Assembly: GCA_002477465.1 (NCBI GenBank)
Contig: DLPV01000006.1
Span: 82,528-105,324 of the forward strand
From: Gammaproteobacteria bacterium UBA7449
Lineage (GTDB): Bacteria; Pseudomonadota; Gammaproteobacteria; Pseudomonadales; Pseudohongiellaceae
Length of the DNA: 22,797 bases
Direction of reading: 5' to 3'
The notes beneath the pieces were generated by a model. That model had not been told where the DNA came from. It searched no databases and saw only the letters and a list, made by a program, of their open reading frames with translations. Both the position numbers and the translations under genes were made by a program. Positions within the stretch are counted from its first letter, which is position 1. Each line of letters starts with the position of its first letter. Below are positions 1-7,920 of the stretch, in pieces.

Positions 1-111
1 GAACTCCCAGGGAACTTTCAGGGAATAGGTCGTTGTATGCAGCTGTGCTTTCGCGGCTCGCTGCAAGCCCAAAACTACACCCTCTTTTTTATCTTAGTTT
101 TTGGAGAATCC

Positions 112-861
112 ATGAAGGTTCTTGTTGGAGTGAAACGCGTAGTTGACGCCTATGTGCGAGTCAGAGTGAAATCAGATGGAAGCGGCGTTGACCTAACCAA
201 CGCCAAAATGGCGATCAATCCATTCTGCGAGATTGCCGTTGAAGAAGCGATTCGCATGAAAGAAGCCGGACTGGCAGATGAGGTGATCGCTGTCTCGGTC
301 GGGCCCACAGCCAACCAGGAGCAGATTCGCACGGCACTGGCACTTGGCGCCGATCGCGGCATCCTTGTTGAAGCGGAAGAGGGGCCTGAACCACTCGCTG
401 TTGCCAAGATGCTCAAGGCAATTGTTGAAAAAGAAGGCATTGACCTGGTAATACTTGGCAAGCAATCAATCGATACTGACAACAATCAGGTTGGTCAAAT
501 GCTGGCTGCGCTGTGTAACCTGCCCCAGGGCACGTTCGCCTGTAACGCGGAAGTCAAAGACGGCAAGATTGAAGTGACTCGAGAAATCGATGGCGGTGAG
601 CAGACAGTTTTGCTGGATCTGCCCGCTGTCATTACCACTGATCTGCGCCTCAACGAGCCTCGTTATGCCTCTTTACCGAACATCATGAAGGCGAAGAAAA
701 AGCCAATCGACACCATGACTGCTGCCGACCTCGGCGTGGAGTTGGTGTCTAACATCAAGACCCTGAGCGTGGCACCACCCGCTGAACGGTCGGCCGGCAT
801 TAAGGTGGAATCTGTCGCAGACCTGGTGGACAAACTGCGTAACGAAGCAAAGGTGATATAA
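112..861 (+). CDS. etfB: Electron transfer flavoprotein beta subunit
   Basis: Beta subunit of the soluble heterodimeric electron transfer flavoprotein. ETF collects electrons from acyl-CoA and related dehydrogenases and passes them to ETF-ubiquinone oxidoreductase. The 249-residue protein begins MKVLVGVKRVVDAYVRVRVK, has the family region around AINPFCEIAVEEAIRMKE, and ends with the usual DLVDKLRNEAKVI tail. That is the normal length for EtfB. The open frame reaches back to 37, but the ATG at 112 is chosen because it gives the conserved N-terminus and has GGAG at 103-106. Only 5 bases separate it from etfA, so the two are co-transcribed and probably translationally linked. No convincing promoter is visible in the 111 bases upstream. 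Identification is secure from family resemblance. Confidence 0.96.
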   Translation: MKVLVGVKRVVDAYVRVRVKSDGSGVDLTNAKMAINPFCEIAVEEAIRMKEAGLADEVIAVSVGPTANQEQIRTALALGADRGILVEAEEGPEPLAVAKMLKAIVEKEGIDLVILGKQSIDTDNNQVGQMLAALCNLPQGTFACNAEVKDGKIEVTREIDGGEQTVLLDLPAVITTDLRLNEPRYASLPNIMKAKKKPIDTMTAADLGVELVSNIKTLSVAPPAERSAGIKVESVADLVDKLRNEAKVI

Positions 862-866
862 CGAAT

Positions 867-1793
867 ATGGCTACTCTAGTAATCGCTGAGCACGACAATG
901 GCTCACTGAAAAAGGCTACCCTCAATACCGTTACTGCAGCTGCAGCGCTGGGCGACGGTGTCGATATCCTGGTTGCCGGTTCCGACTGTCAGGCTGCTAT
1001 TGACGCTGCAGCCCAAATCAATGGCGTCAATAAAGTTATCGCTGCCGACAACTCTGCCTACGCCAACCAGTTGCCGGAAAATGTGGCACCACTGGTTGTC
1101 GCTATAGGAGGCGGATATAGCCACATTTTTGCCGCGGCCACCACAACAGGCAAGAATCTTATGCCCCGCGTGGCAGCACTTCTGGATGTAGGTCAGATTT
1201 CTGACATTGTTGAGGTTCAATCTCCCGACACCTTCGTTCGTCCAATCTATGCGGGTAACGCGATGGCTACAGTGCAGTCTTCTGACACTGTCAAAGTCGT
1301 CACGGTTCGAACCACAGCCTATGCTGAGGCAGAGCAGGGTGGTGCAGCGACAGTTGAATCTAGTGACCATGTCACGGAGCAGTCAGTCGCGAGTTTTGTT
1401 GGTGAGCAGCTTTCTGTATCCGAGCGCCCAGAGTTGACGGCGGCATCGATTATTATTTCCGGCGGCCGCGGTATGCAGGATGGTGCCAATTTTGCTCTCT
1501 TGGAAACAGTGGCTGACAAACTTGGAGCCGCAATCGGTGCGTCACGGGCTGCAGTTGATGCCGGATTTGTGCCAAATGACTATCAGGTAGGGCAAACCGG
1601 TAAGATTGTAGCCCCAGATCTTTATATCGCTGTAGGTATATCAGGCGCGATTCAACACTTGGCGGGTATGAAAGATTCCAAGGTAATCGTTGCGATTAAC
1701 AAAGATGAAGAAGCGCCAATTTTTCAGGTAGCAGACTATGGTTTGGTTGCTGATCTGTTTCAAGCTCTGCCGGAACTCGAAACAGCGCTTTAA
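867..1793 (+). CDS. etfA: Electron transfer flavoprotein alpha subunit
   Basis: Alpha subunit of ETF, which binds FAD at the interface with EtfB. The 308-residue length is typical. The N-terminal half is the alpha/beta ETF domain. The C-terminal half carries the FAD-binding signature: SGGRGMQDGANF near residue 200, then GASRAAVDAGFVPNDYQVGQ, the GISGAIQHLAGM segment, and the late stretch IVAINKDEEAPIFQVADYGL. All of these are hallmarks of the family. It follows etfB after 5 bases and ends 24 bases before a strong hairpin terminator that also serves the convergent rne gene. No ETF-ubiquinone oxidoreductase gene is in this window. Identification is secure. Confidence 0.96.
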   Translation: MATLVIAEHDNGSLKKATLNTVTAAAALGDGVDILVAGSDCQAAIDAAAQINGVNKVIAADNSAYANQLPENVAPLVVAIGGGYSHIFAAATTTGKNLMPRVAALLDVGQISDIVEVQSPDTFVRPIYAGNAMATVQSSDTVKVVTVRTTAYAEAEQGGAATVESSDHVTEQSVASFVGEQLSVSERPELTAASIIISGGRGMQDGANFALLETVADKLGAAIGASRAAVDAGFVPNDYQVGQTGKIVAPDLYIAVGISGAIQHLAGMKDSKVIVAINKDEEAPIFQVADYGLVADLFQALPELETAL

Positions 1794-1810
1794 ATAATTA
1801 AAATCAGAAC

Positions 1811-1844
1811 AAAAAAAGCCCGGCTAGTGCCGGGCTTTTTTTTT
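1811..1844. terminator. Bidirectional intrinsic terminator between etfA and rne
   Basis: A perfect 7-bp GC-rich stem, GCCCGGC (1818-1824) and GCCGGGC (1829-1835), encloses a 4-base loop. It is flanked by seven A on the left (1811-1817) and nine T on the right (1836-1844). The T-run serves etfA on the + strand, and the A-run reads as a T-run for rne on the - strand. One element can therefore end both convergent transcripts. Confidence 0.93.
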
Positions 1845-1857
1845 ACCTGAATTCGAG

Positions 1858-4797
1858 CTATTCGCTAGCTGAACCCTGCTGCTGTTCAGCTAATTGCCGC
1901 TTGCGAATTTCCCTTGGATCGTTTGGTGCACGACCACTGGGACGCGGCGTAGCGACTTTGGCTACAGGCTCGGCTGCCTCAGCGGGTTTTGTCTCAGGCT
2001 TGGGCTCTGACTTAGGCTCGGGCTTAGGTTCTGACTTAGGTTCAGCATTAGCCTCTGGCCCGGATTCTGACGTAGTTTGAGTCTGAGTCTGAGTCTTGGA
2101 CTCAGGCTCAGGACGAGCCTCAGATTTGGCCTCCGACTTGGCTGGTGCTACTGAGGCCGTGTCAGATTCCGGGCTATATTTGGCTTCAGTGCCAGCCTCA
2201 CCTGATGCCGCTGGTCTTTTTCTATGTCGTGAAGGCTTCCTGCCTTGCGACGCTGACACCTTATCGGCAGCTACATCCTGACCCGACGATTCAGATGCCT
2301 CAGGCTTTTCAGCAGCATTGGCATTGCTGGCAGAAGAGTCGTGTTTGGCTGTCTCCTGCGGTGTCGGCTCAGTGTTGGCCGTAACAGATTCAGCTTTGCT
2401 CTCAGTCCGTGTGTTCTCCGCTGTAGACTCAGACGCCTGGTTTTGCGCTGGCGTTGATTCAACCGTGTTTGCTGCTGGCGATACTGCAGGGTTCTCCGTT
2501 ACTTGCGCAGTAGCTTCGCAGACAACTGGCGCCTCGGCAGCGACATGGGGTACACGCTGCTGCTCGCTGACTGCTGCCTCAGTGACTGCTACGTTCCCAT
2601 TGGCGTCATCAAGCTTTTGCTTAGTATCAATTTCCGGACGCGGGCCACGTCTGCGCTGGGTGTTGTTGCGCGGTCTGCGTTCTCCGGAACGTCGCTTACC
2701 ACCCGAGCCCTCACCGCCTTTGCCGTTTTCCTGCCGTGCATCGCCTTGCGCTGCTTTGTTATCGCGGCCATCTCTATTGCTTTTGGCTTCGTTATTGTCT
2801 CTGCCCTCACGCTTTTCACGACCACCGCGACCTTCGCGGTTGTCCCGTCGTTGACGTGAATCACGCTCGTTTTGCTTTTCGCCGCCTTCGCCTCTGGTGC
2901 CTCGTTCGGACCTTTCAGCGCTCCTTTCTGGCCGATTATCTTTGCGGCCGTCTGATTTACCCTGCGGCCTGCGGCGCTTCTGATCCTGTGGCTTGCGGCC
3001 ACCGTCGGCCTGGCGTGACTGATTGTCTTTGCGTTCACCGCGGGACTGCTGCCCACGCTGATTTCGTGAGCGATTGTTGCGCCCACCACGGCGATTTTGC
3101 TGACGATCTCTTGCTGCTGGTTCCTTATCTTCCTCATCACTTGAGAACAGTCCAGCTATGCTGGCAAAAAGCGACGCTATAAACCCTTTCTTTGGAGGAG
3201 GGGTGCGCGCGGCAGGCTTATTGCTTACTGTGGGTTTCTGTACAGCAGCTTCCTGAGGCGCGTCAGGCTTAACTTTCGGAGCCTGCTCGGGTTCTGAGGT
3301 TGCATCTACCTCATAGGTTTCTGCATGTTTGTTGACCCCGGTGATCTCATAATGTGGAGTTTGCAGTTCTGGATTAGGAACAACAATCACCTTGGTCTCA
3401 CTTTGCTCTTCGATTTCGGTAACCGCAGCCCGTTTTTCATTCAGCAGATAGGAAGACACAACCAGCGGTACAGTAACTTTTACCTCCATACTCTTCTGCT
3501 TATTGGCTTCCTCCTGAATGATGCGCAGTATGGAAAGCGCAAGGGATTCCACATCCCGAATTGAGCCTTGACCACTGCAGCGGGGGCATACAATGGCATG
3601 GGTTTCGCCAAGAGAAGGGCGCAAGCGCTGACGCGACATTTCCAACAGGCCAAACCGGGAGATTCGACCTACCTGCACCCGTGCGCGATCAGACTCAAGC
3701 GCAGCACGCATGCGGTTTTCAACTTCGCGCTGATTGCGATTCGATGTCATATCAATAAAGTCGATGACAACAAGGCCGCCCATGTCACGCAGGCGCAGTT
3801 GCCTGGCGATCTCATCCGCGGCTTCAAGATTGGTATTTAGTGCTGTCTCCTCGATATCGGCACCTCGGGTCGCGCGGGAGGAGTTGATATCGATGGAAAT
3901 CAGGGCCTCAGTAGGGTCGATGACCACTGAACCACCGGATGGCAGCGTGACTTCTCGTTCAAAGGCGCTCTCAATCTGGGCTTCAATTTGATAGCGGTTA
4001 AACAGCGGCAGCTTGTCATCATAAAGCTTGATGCGGTTTTCATACTGGGGCATCACCTGCTTAATGAAGCTCAATGCCTCGGCGTGGGCCTCTTCGGTAT
4101 CCAGCAAGACCTCTCCAATTTCCTTGCGCAGATAGTCCCGGATAGTGCGGATAATGACATTACTCTCCGCATAAACCAGGAAGGGGGCTGCCTTTTGAGC
4201 GCCTGCTTCCTGGATTGCATCCCATAACGCTAGCAGGTAATCCAGGTCCCACTGTAATTCTTCATGTTCTTTGCCGACACCAGCTGTGCGCACAATCAAG
4301 CCCATGCCATCAGGTATCTCGAGGCCTCTCAGTGCTTCGCGGATTTCAGAGCGGTCATCCCCCTCGATACGACGGGATATTCCTCCCGCTTTAGGGTTGT
4401 TTGGCATAAGTACCAAATAGCGGCCGGCCAGGCTGATATAGGTTGTGAGAGCAGCACCTTTATTGCCGCGCTCTTCCTTCTCCACTTGGACGATGACTTC
4501 GGTACCTTCAGAAACCAGATCCTTGATGGTGGACTTGTCCCCACTGCGAGGGGAATCAGATTTGTAATATTGTCGGGCAATTTCCTTAAGTGGCAGGAAA
4601 CCGTGGCGTTCCGCGCCGAAATCGACGAAGGCGGCTTCCAGGCTTGGTTCAACCCGAGTCACTTTGCCCTTGTAAATATTGGCTTTCTTCTGAATGCGTG
4701 TGCGATTTTCGATGTCCAAATCGTATAAACGTTGGCCATCCACCAGGGCTACTCGGAGTTCCTCTTCCTGCGTAGCGTTGATCAACATGCGTTTCAT
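1858..4797 (-). CDS. rne: Ribonuclease E
   Basis: Endoribonuclease that starts most mRNA decay and matures rRNA and tRNA; it is the scaffold of the RNA degradosome at the inner membrane. It is 979 residues, close to E. coli RNase E, and starts MKRMLINATQEEELRVALVD. The S1 domain lies near residues 37-125. A 5'-sensor Arg-Thr is at about 170-171, the metal-binding Asp are at 303 and 346, and the zinc-link CPRC is at 404-407. The C-terminal half is disordered: an amphipathic membrane-anchor-like helix GFIASLFASIAGLF (about 538-551), an Arg/Gly/Asn-rich RNA-binding stretch (about 560-720), a Glu/Lys/Pro/Ser-rich tail with EPKPEPKSEPKPE repeats, and a closing GRAPNDPREIRKRQ motif. In Pseudomonas the NDPR motif is linked to PNPase binding; I cite that from memory. 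The start has AAGGAA 9 bases upstream. The long 5' region suggests the usual autoregulation. Confidence 0.97.
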   Translation of the reverse strand: MKRMLINATQEEELRVALVDGQRLYDLDIENRTRIQKKANIYKGKVTRVEPSLEAAFVDFGAERHGFLPLKEIARQYYKSDSPRSGDKSTIKDLVSEGTEVIVQVEKEERGNKGAALTTYISLAGRYLVLMPNNPKAGGISRRIEGDDRSEIREALRGLEIPDGMGLIVRTAGVGKEHEELQWDLDYLLALWDAIQEAGAQKAAPFLVYAESNVIIRTIRDYLRKEIGEVLLDTEEAHAEALSFIKQVMPQYENRIKLYDDKLPLFNRYQIEAQIESAFEREVTLPSGGSVVIDPTEALISIDINSSRATRGADIEETALNTNLEAADEIARQLRLRDMGGLVVIDFIDMTSNRNQREVENRMRAALESDRARVQVGRISRFGLLEMSRQRLRPSLGETHAIVCPRCSGQGSIRDVESLALSILRIIQEEANKQKSMEVKVTVPLVVSSYLLNEKRAAVTEIEEQSETKVIVVPNPELQTPHYEITGVNKHAETYEVDATSEPEQAPKVKPDAPQEAAVQKPTVSNKPAARTPPPKKGFIASLFASIAGLFSSDEEDKEPAARDRQQNRRGGRNNRSRNQRGQQSRGERKDNQSRQADGGRKPQDQKRRRPQGKSDGRKDNRPERSAERSERGTRGEGGEKQNERDSRQRRDNREGRGGREKREGRDNNEAKSNRDGRDNKAAQGDARQENGKGGEGSGGKRRSGERRPRNNTQRRRGPRPEIDTKQKLDDANGNVAVTEAAVSEQQRVPHVAAEAPVVCEATAQVTENPAVSPAANTVESTPAQNQASESTAENTRTESKAESVTANTEPTPQETAKHDSSASNANAAEKPEASESSGQDVAADKVSASQGRKPSRHRKRPAASGEAGTEAKYSPESDTASVAPAKSEAKSEARPEPESKTQTQTQTTSESGPEANAEPKSEPKPEPKSEPKPETKPAEAAEPVAKVATPRPSGRAPNDPREIRKRQLAEQQQGSASE

Positions 4798-4843
4798 GTG
4801 AGTTACTTTCCTTATTAGGGGACAGCAAGCTCAGGAAGAGTCA

Positions 4844-4875
4844 TCGAAAGGAGGAGGCACAGTATGTGCCTTCGA
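4844..4875 (-). promoter_or_regulatory. Candidate rne leader hairpin
   Basis: On the rne transcript strand, about 47 bases before the start codon, there is a perfect 6-bp stem, GGCACA and TGTGCC (arms 4865-4870 and 4856-4861), closed by a 3-base loop. An outer 5-bp arm pair (4871-4875 with 4844-4848) is separated on one side by a purine/pyrimidine bulge at 4849-4855. RNase E represses its own synthesis through structured elements in the rne leader in E. coli. This position fits such a role, but I infer the function from placement only. Confidence 0.35.
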
Positions 4876-5707
4876 AGCCGTTGTCACGGCCCATGCAGCA
4901 ATGCAGGCGGAAAGCAAAAGTTAAAGCGTGAATGTTGTGCCACGGGCAGTCACCCGCAGTACCATCGTACTAGCTGTGGATATTTCTACATACCCGATTT
5001 AACTTACTGTTTTTAATGGAAAAACCTACTTAAATACTTGCTACGCTACCCAGCGCTTGGTCCTGTTATGGCCATTTGCGCGGGTCTTCTCGAAAACTAT
5101 TTCTAAATTGCTATCTCTTCAAATGGCCGGGCAGTTAGCGCTGCGGCCTTAAATAAAATTCAGTCTAAGCGAGACAGAAGCGGCTGCTTGACCGCGTGCC
5201 AACTGATTTGGCTAACTGCTCTTCTTTGAACTGTCGAAGTTCTACGCACTACGTTTACTGTCAATTCGGACCTGGATGAGCCAGGGAAACAGGGCTAGCG
5301 ATGAGATTTATCGATGGCAACTGGCCATCACATGCTGTGCCGAACGCGTTACTGCGTATCCATTCTTGCCCCTACCACTATGAGATCGGCCAATTTTCGC
5401 GCCAATCCAGCCTGAGCATCACCAGGTTAATCTGTAACCGGGGCCGAGGGGCAGAATTATTATCGAATATATCAGAAATGCCTACTCGACTCAATAAGCC
5501 CTAGCATTCAGGAATAAGAAATATTGCGGCAAAACAAAGGCATGCGCTGCTTATTGCAAGAAACTGGATAGCAGGCCCCTGATTCTGTAGACAGAATAAA
5601 CAACGGGGCTCTTCGCGTCCTGGGATCCCTTGATTCGAAAAATTTGCTGTGGTTAAAATAGCCCACCGCGTGGCTTTGCCAATACACAGACACATAAAAC
5701 ACGCGAT

Positions 5708-5727
5708 TGGCGCTGTATTCAGCGCCA
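5708..5727. other. Strong 8-bp hairpin upstream of recombinase gene
   Basis: Perfect inverted repeat TGGCGCTG (5708-5715) and CAGCGCCA (5720-5727) around a 4-base loop TATT. No T-run follows immediately on either strand; on the - strand TTTT appears about 10 bases later. It could be a weak terminator for a - strand transcript or a protein-binding dyad. It lies about 150 bases before the recombinase start. Confidence 0.4.
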
Positions 5728-5874
5728 GTAATCAACAAAAATCGGCAAAGCCTGTCAATTGAATACGAATTAGCCTGAGGCTGATCCCCAACCGCAGAGG
5801 CGTTGCATAGCCCCGCAGATGGGACTTGTGGCCAGCTTCAGGTCTTAGCAATCTATCAGGGGTGGGATTGATCG

Positions 5875-6561
5875 ATGACCATATATTCCTATTGCCGCAC
5901 TTCCGAATTGGAAGATGCGATGGAAAAAGACGAGCTGGACGGAATTCTCGAGCCCGAGCTTCTGTCGATGCAGACTTATTGCCTCGGCCGCAGTTGGTAC
6001 ATGACGGAAAGCATCCGCGACAGTCACTGCAACTGGAACCAGGAATTCGTTAAGCGCGAAAACGGCAAGCAACTGTTTCAAGCGCTTCAAGCTGGAGATA
6101 TTGTGCTCTGCAGTAAGCTGGAACGCATCGTCAGTTCCAGCCAGGAAGCGGTAAAACTTATCCGGCAGCTTAGGGATAGACGGGTTCAGTTGCACATCGT
6201 GGAGCTGAATGGCGATGTCACCGACCAGGACCTGACGGTAAACTTTACCCGGGTCGCAGCGCTATTTTCTGCCCTCGAAAAACGCAAGTCCGCGGAGCGC
6301 ATCAAGGGTGTTAAGCAGCGGCAGCGCAAACAGGGCCGCTACCTCGGCGGCAGCCGCCCGTTTGGATTCATGATTCATGAAAATGGGCGACTGATTGAAA
6401 ACCCCTTGGAGCAGCGTGTGCTCAAGAAGATCATGGAACTCAAGAAGCAGGGCAAGTCACTGCGCGCGATATCCAGTGAAGTCTCGACTCCTGTGGCGCC
6501 GATCAGTTTCAAAACTGTGCAGCGTCTGCTGCAACGACACTCAGACCAACTGCAGGCCTAA
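5875..6561 (+). CDS. Divergent serine recombinase (resolvase/invertase) family protein
   Basis: A 228-residue protein with a resolvase-type catalytic domain and a short C-terminal tail. The N-terminus SYCRTS places Arg8 and the nucleophile Ser10 at the same positions as in gamma-delta resolvase. Arg61, in VKRENGKQLFQAL, fits the conserved middle Arg. The usual KLDRLGR block reads KLERIVSS at 81-88, so Asp becomes Glu83, Arg84 is kept, and the last Arg becomes Ser87. A basic linker helix (EKRKSAERIKGVKQRQRKQG) leads into GGSRPFGF and a segment with KSLRAISSEV and KTVQRLLQRH, which resembles the end of larger serine recombinases and may be a helix-turn-helix. The ATG at 5875 has AGGGGTGG shortly upstream. 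No inverted repeats or cargo flank it, so it may be a domesticated DNA-binding protein. Whether it recombines DNA is unknown. Confidence 0.75.
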   Translation: MTIYSYCRTSELEDAMEKDELDGILEPELLSMQTYCLGRSWYMTESIRDSHCNWNQEFVKRENGKQLFQALQAGDIVLCSKLERIVSSSQEAVKLIRQLRDRRVQLHIVELNGDVTDQDLTVNFTRVAALFSALEKRKSAERIKGVKQRQRKQGRYLGGSRPFGFMIHENGRLIENPLEQRVLKKIMELKKQGKSLRAISSEVSTPVAPISFKTVQRLLQRHSDQLQA

Positions 6562-6580
6562 ACCTCAGGGCTCGGTCTGG

Positions 6581-6608
6581 TTCCGAACGGGCTGCTGCTG
6601 CGTATGAT
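6581..6608 (+). promoter_or_regulatory. Possible lolC promoter
   Basis: TTCCGA (6581-6586) and TATGAT (6603-6608) are separated by 16 bases and lie 57 bases before the lolC start. The -10 match is good and the -35 match is modest. It is a candidate only. Confidence 0.25.
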
Positions 6609-6665
6609 AAAGGTTTGCCTTAATCATGCCTGCAGCAACGATCCGGGCTAACGAGCACTCGCAGC

Positions 6666-7901
6666 ATGCTTAAACCTTTTTCACTGTTTGTTGGGCTACG
6701 CTACTCGCTGGCGCGCAAACATAATCTGCTGCTCTCTTTCGTTTCGCTTATCTCGATGCTTGGGGTGAGTCTCGGTGTGCTCATACTCATCGTCGCCATG
6801 GCGGTCATCAATGGTTCAATCACCACGCTGAGGGACGAAGCACTGAAGTCTGTTCCCCACGCAACGGTATCAGGCAGCGACCTGAATCAGAATTGGACAG
6901 ATGTTAGAAGCCTGGCCCTCAATTCAGCGTCTGTGCTGGCGGCAGCCCCTTTTATAGAGGGAGAGGCAACGATTACTCATCAGGGCGAGACCGGGTTTAT
7001 CCGGGTAAGGGGAATTGACCCTAAGCTTGAGCTCCCGGTTAATGAGTCTGCCCGCAGTGTATTTCAGGAACTTATCACCCAGCTGAACGAAACCGAGAAC
7101 GGAATAATTCTGGGTGCCCAGTTAGCTGGTCAGCTGGGCGTATACAGTAATACCGATGTCAGCATACTTGGTCTCCGCAGTCTCCTAGACAGGCAGCTGG
7201 ACGATAGCCTCGGTTTTGACGTGTTGGGTTTTGCCGATTTCGGGCTCTATGGAAATAACAACATTGCCCTGGTTAAGCTGGAAACAGCCCAAAAGCTTTT
7301 CGAAAACGATCCTGGGGTCAGCTTACAGCTTCGCCTGCGTGTCGATGACGTCGACAATGCAGGGCAAATAGCTAGCGAGGCACTGGCAGATGCCCCGCAA
7401 CTTGAAGTCGCTCCCTGGAATGCAGTGCAGGCAAGTTTATTTAACGCACTCAATATGGAAAAGTTCCTCACCACATTTATGCTGTTGATGATAGTGGTCA
7501 TTGGCGCTGTGAATATTATCTCCACTCTGGTCATGGTGGTTTCTGACAAGAGTGCCGACATCGCTATTCTGCGGACCATGGGCGCGAGCCGCCAGACTAT
7601 AATGCAAATTTTCATTCTGCAGGGACTAGTGGCAGGAACGATTGGCACCGGAATTGGTGCCGTGCTTGGGGTAGGGCTTGCGAATAACATTACCAACATC
7701 AGCCTGGGTCTCGAGCGCTTTGTTAATTCAACATTCGAAGGGGCAAACATCTATTTGCTCTCTCATCTCGAGACTGAAGTTAACTTTATGGAAGTCTATA
7801 TAGTATGCGCGCTGGCGCTTCTGGTGTGCTTTCTTGCAACGCTCTATCCAGCTTATCGAGCCAGCTGTGTCCAACCAGCAGAAGTGCTGCGATACGAATA
7901 G
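6666..7901 (+). CDS. lolC: Lipoprotein-releasing ABC transporter permease, LolC
   Basis: Membrane subunit of the inner-membrane LolCDE complex, which extracts mature outer-membrane lipoproteins and hands them to the periplasmic chaperone LolA. The 411 residues show the family pattern: one N-terminal membrane helix (about 22-48), a large periplasmic domain, and three C-terminal helices of the FtsX type (about 270-295, 315-345 and 370-400), ending TLYPAYRASCVQPAEVLRYE. The cytoplasmic coupling segment DKSADIAILRTMGAS is plain. It differs from the second permease in having AVINGSITTLRDEAL where the family usually has VMNGF plus acidic residues, so the assignment of LolC and LolE rests on gene order. 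Spacing to lolD is 19 bases. No strong ribosome binding site is visible. Confidence 0.92.
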   Translation: MLKPFSLFVGLRYSLARKHNLLLSFVSLISMLGVSLGVLILIVAMAVINGSITTLRDEALKSVPHATVSGSDLNQNWTDVRSLALNSASVLAAAPFIEGEATITHQGETGFIRVRGIDPKLELPVNESARSVFQELITQLNETENGIILGAQLAGQLGVYSNTDVSILGLRSLLDRQLDDSLGFDVLGFADFGLYGNNNIALVKLETAQKLFENDPGVSLQLRLRVDDVDNAGQIASEALADAPQLEVAPWNAVQASLFNALNMEKFLTTFMLLMIVVIGAVNIISTLVMVVSDKSADIAILRTMGASRQTIMQIFILQGLVAGTIGTGIGAVLGVGLANNITNISLGLERFVNSTFEGANIYLLSHLETEVNFMEVYIVCALALLVCFLATLYPAYRASCVQPAEVLRYE

Positions 7902-7920
7902 GGGAAACTGGATAGCGCCT

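Larger units (their letters stand above)
4798..5874. other. Gene-poor 1.1-kb region between rne and the recombinase gene
   Basis: No open frame here looks like a protein family. The longest, 5301-5504 (+) and 5501-5738 (-), have no recognisable motifs and no good ribosome binding sites. The part next to rne is presumably its 5' leader. Dyads seen are: 4844-4875; a 9-bp inverted repeat GGCCATTTG/CAAATGGCC at 5070-5078 and 5120-5128; and a strong hairpin at 5708-5727. A weak sigma70-like pair, TTGACC at 5188-5193 and CTAACT at 5212-5217, is not convincing. In Escherichia and Pseudomonas the gene divergent from rne is rluC, which is missing here. Confidence 0.6.

Noticed and set aside
37..111. 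N-terminal extension of etfB from an upstream ATG
   Set aside because: The 25 extra residues match nothing in EtfB, and the ATG at 112 has a good ribosome binding site and the conserved start.
903..1370. 155-residue antisense frame within etfA
   Set aside because: It lies wholly inside a well-supported gene, and its sequence resembles no family.
2318..3182. Long + strand and alternate - strand open frames inside rne
   Set aside because: They arise from the biased codons of the low-complexity RNase E tail; composition is repetitive and no family is recognisable.
5301..5504. 67-residue + strand frame in the rne-recombinase gap
   Set aside because: No motif, no clear ribosome binding site, no resemblance to rluC or another family.
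5501..5738. Cys-rich - strand frames in the same gap
   Set aside because: Two overlapping frames of similar length, no starts with good upstream sites, no recognisable domain.
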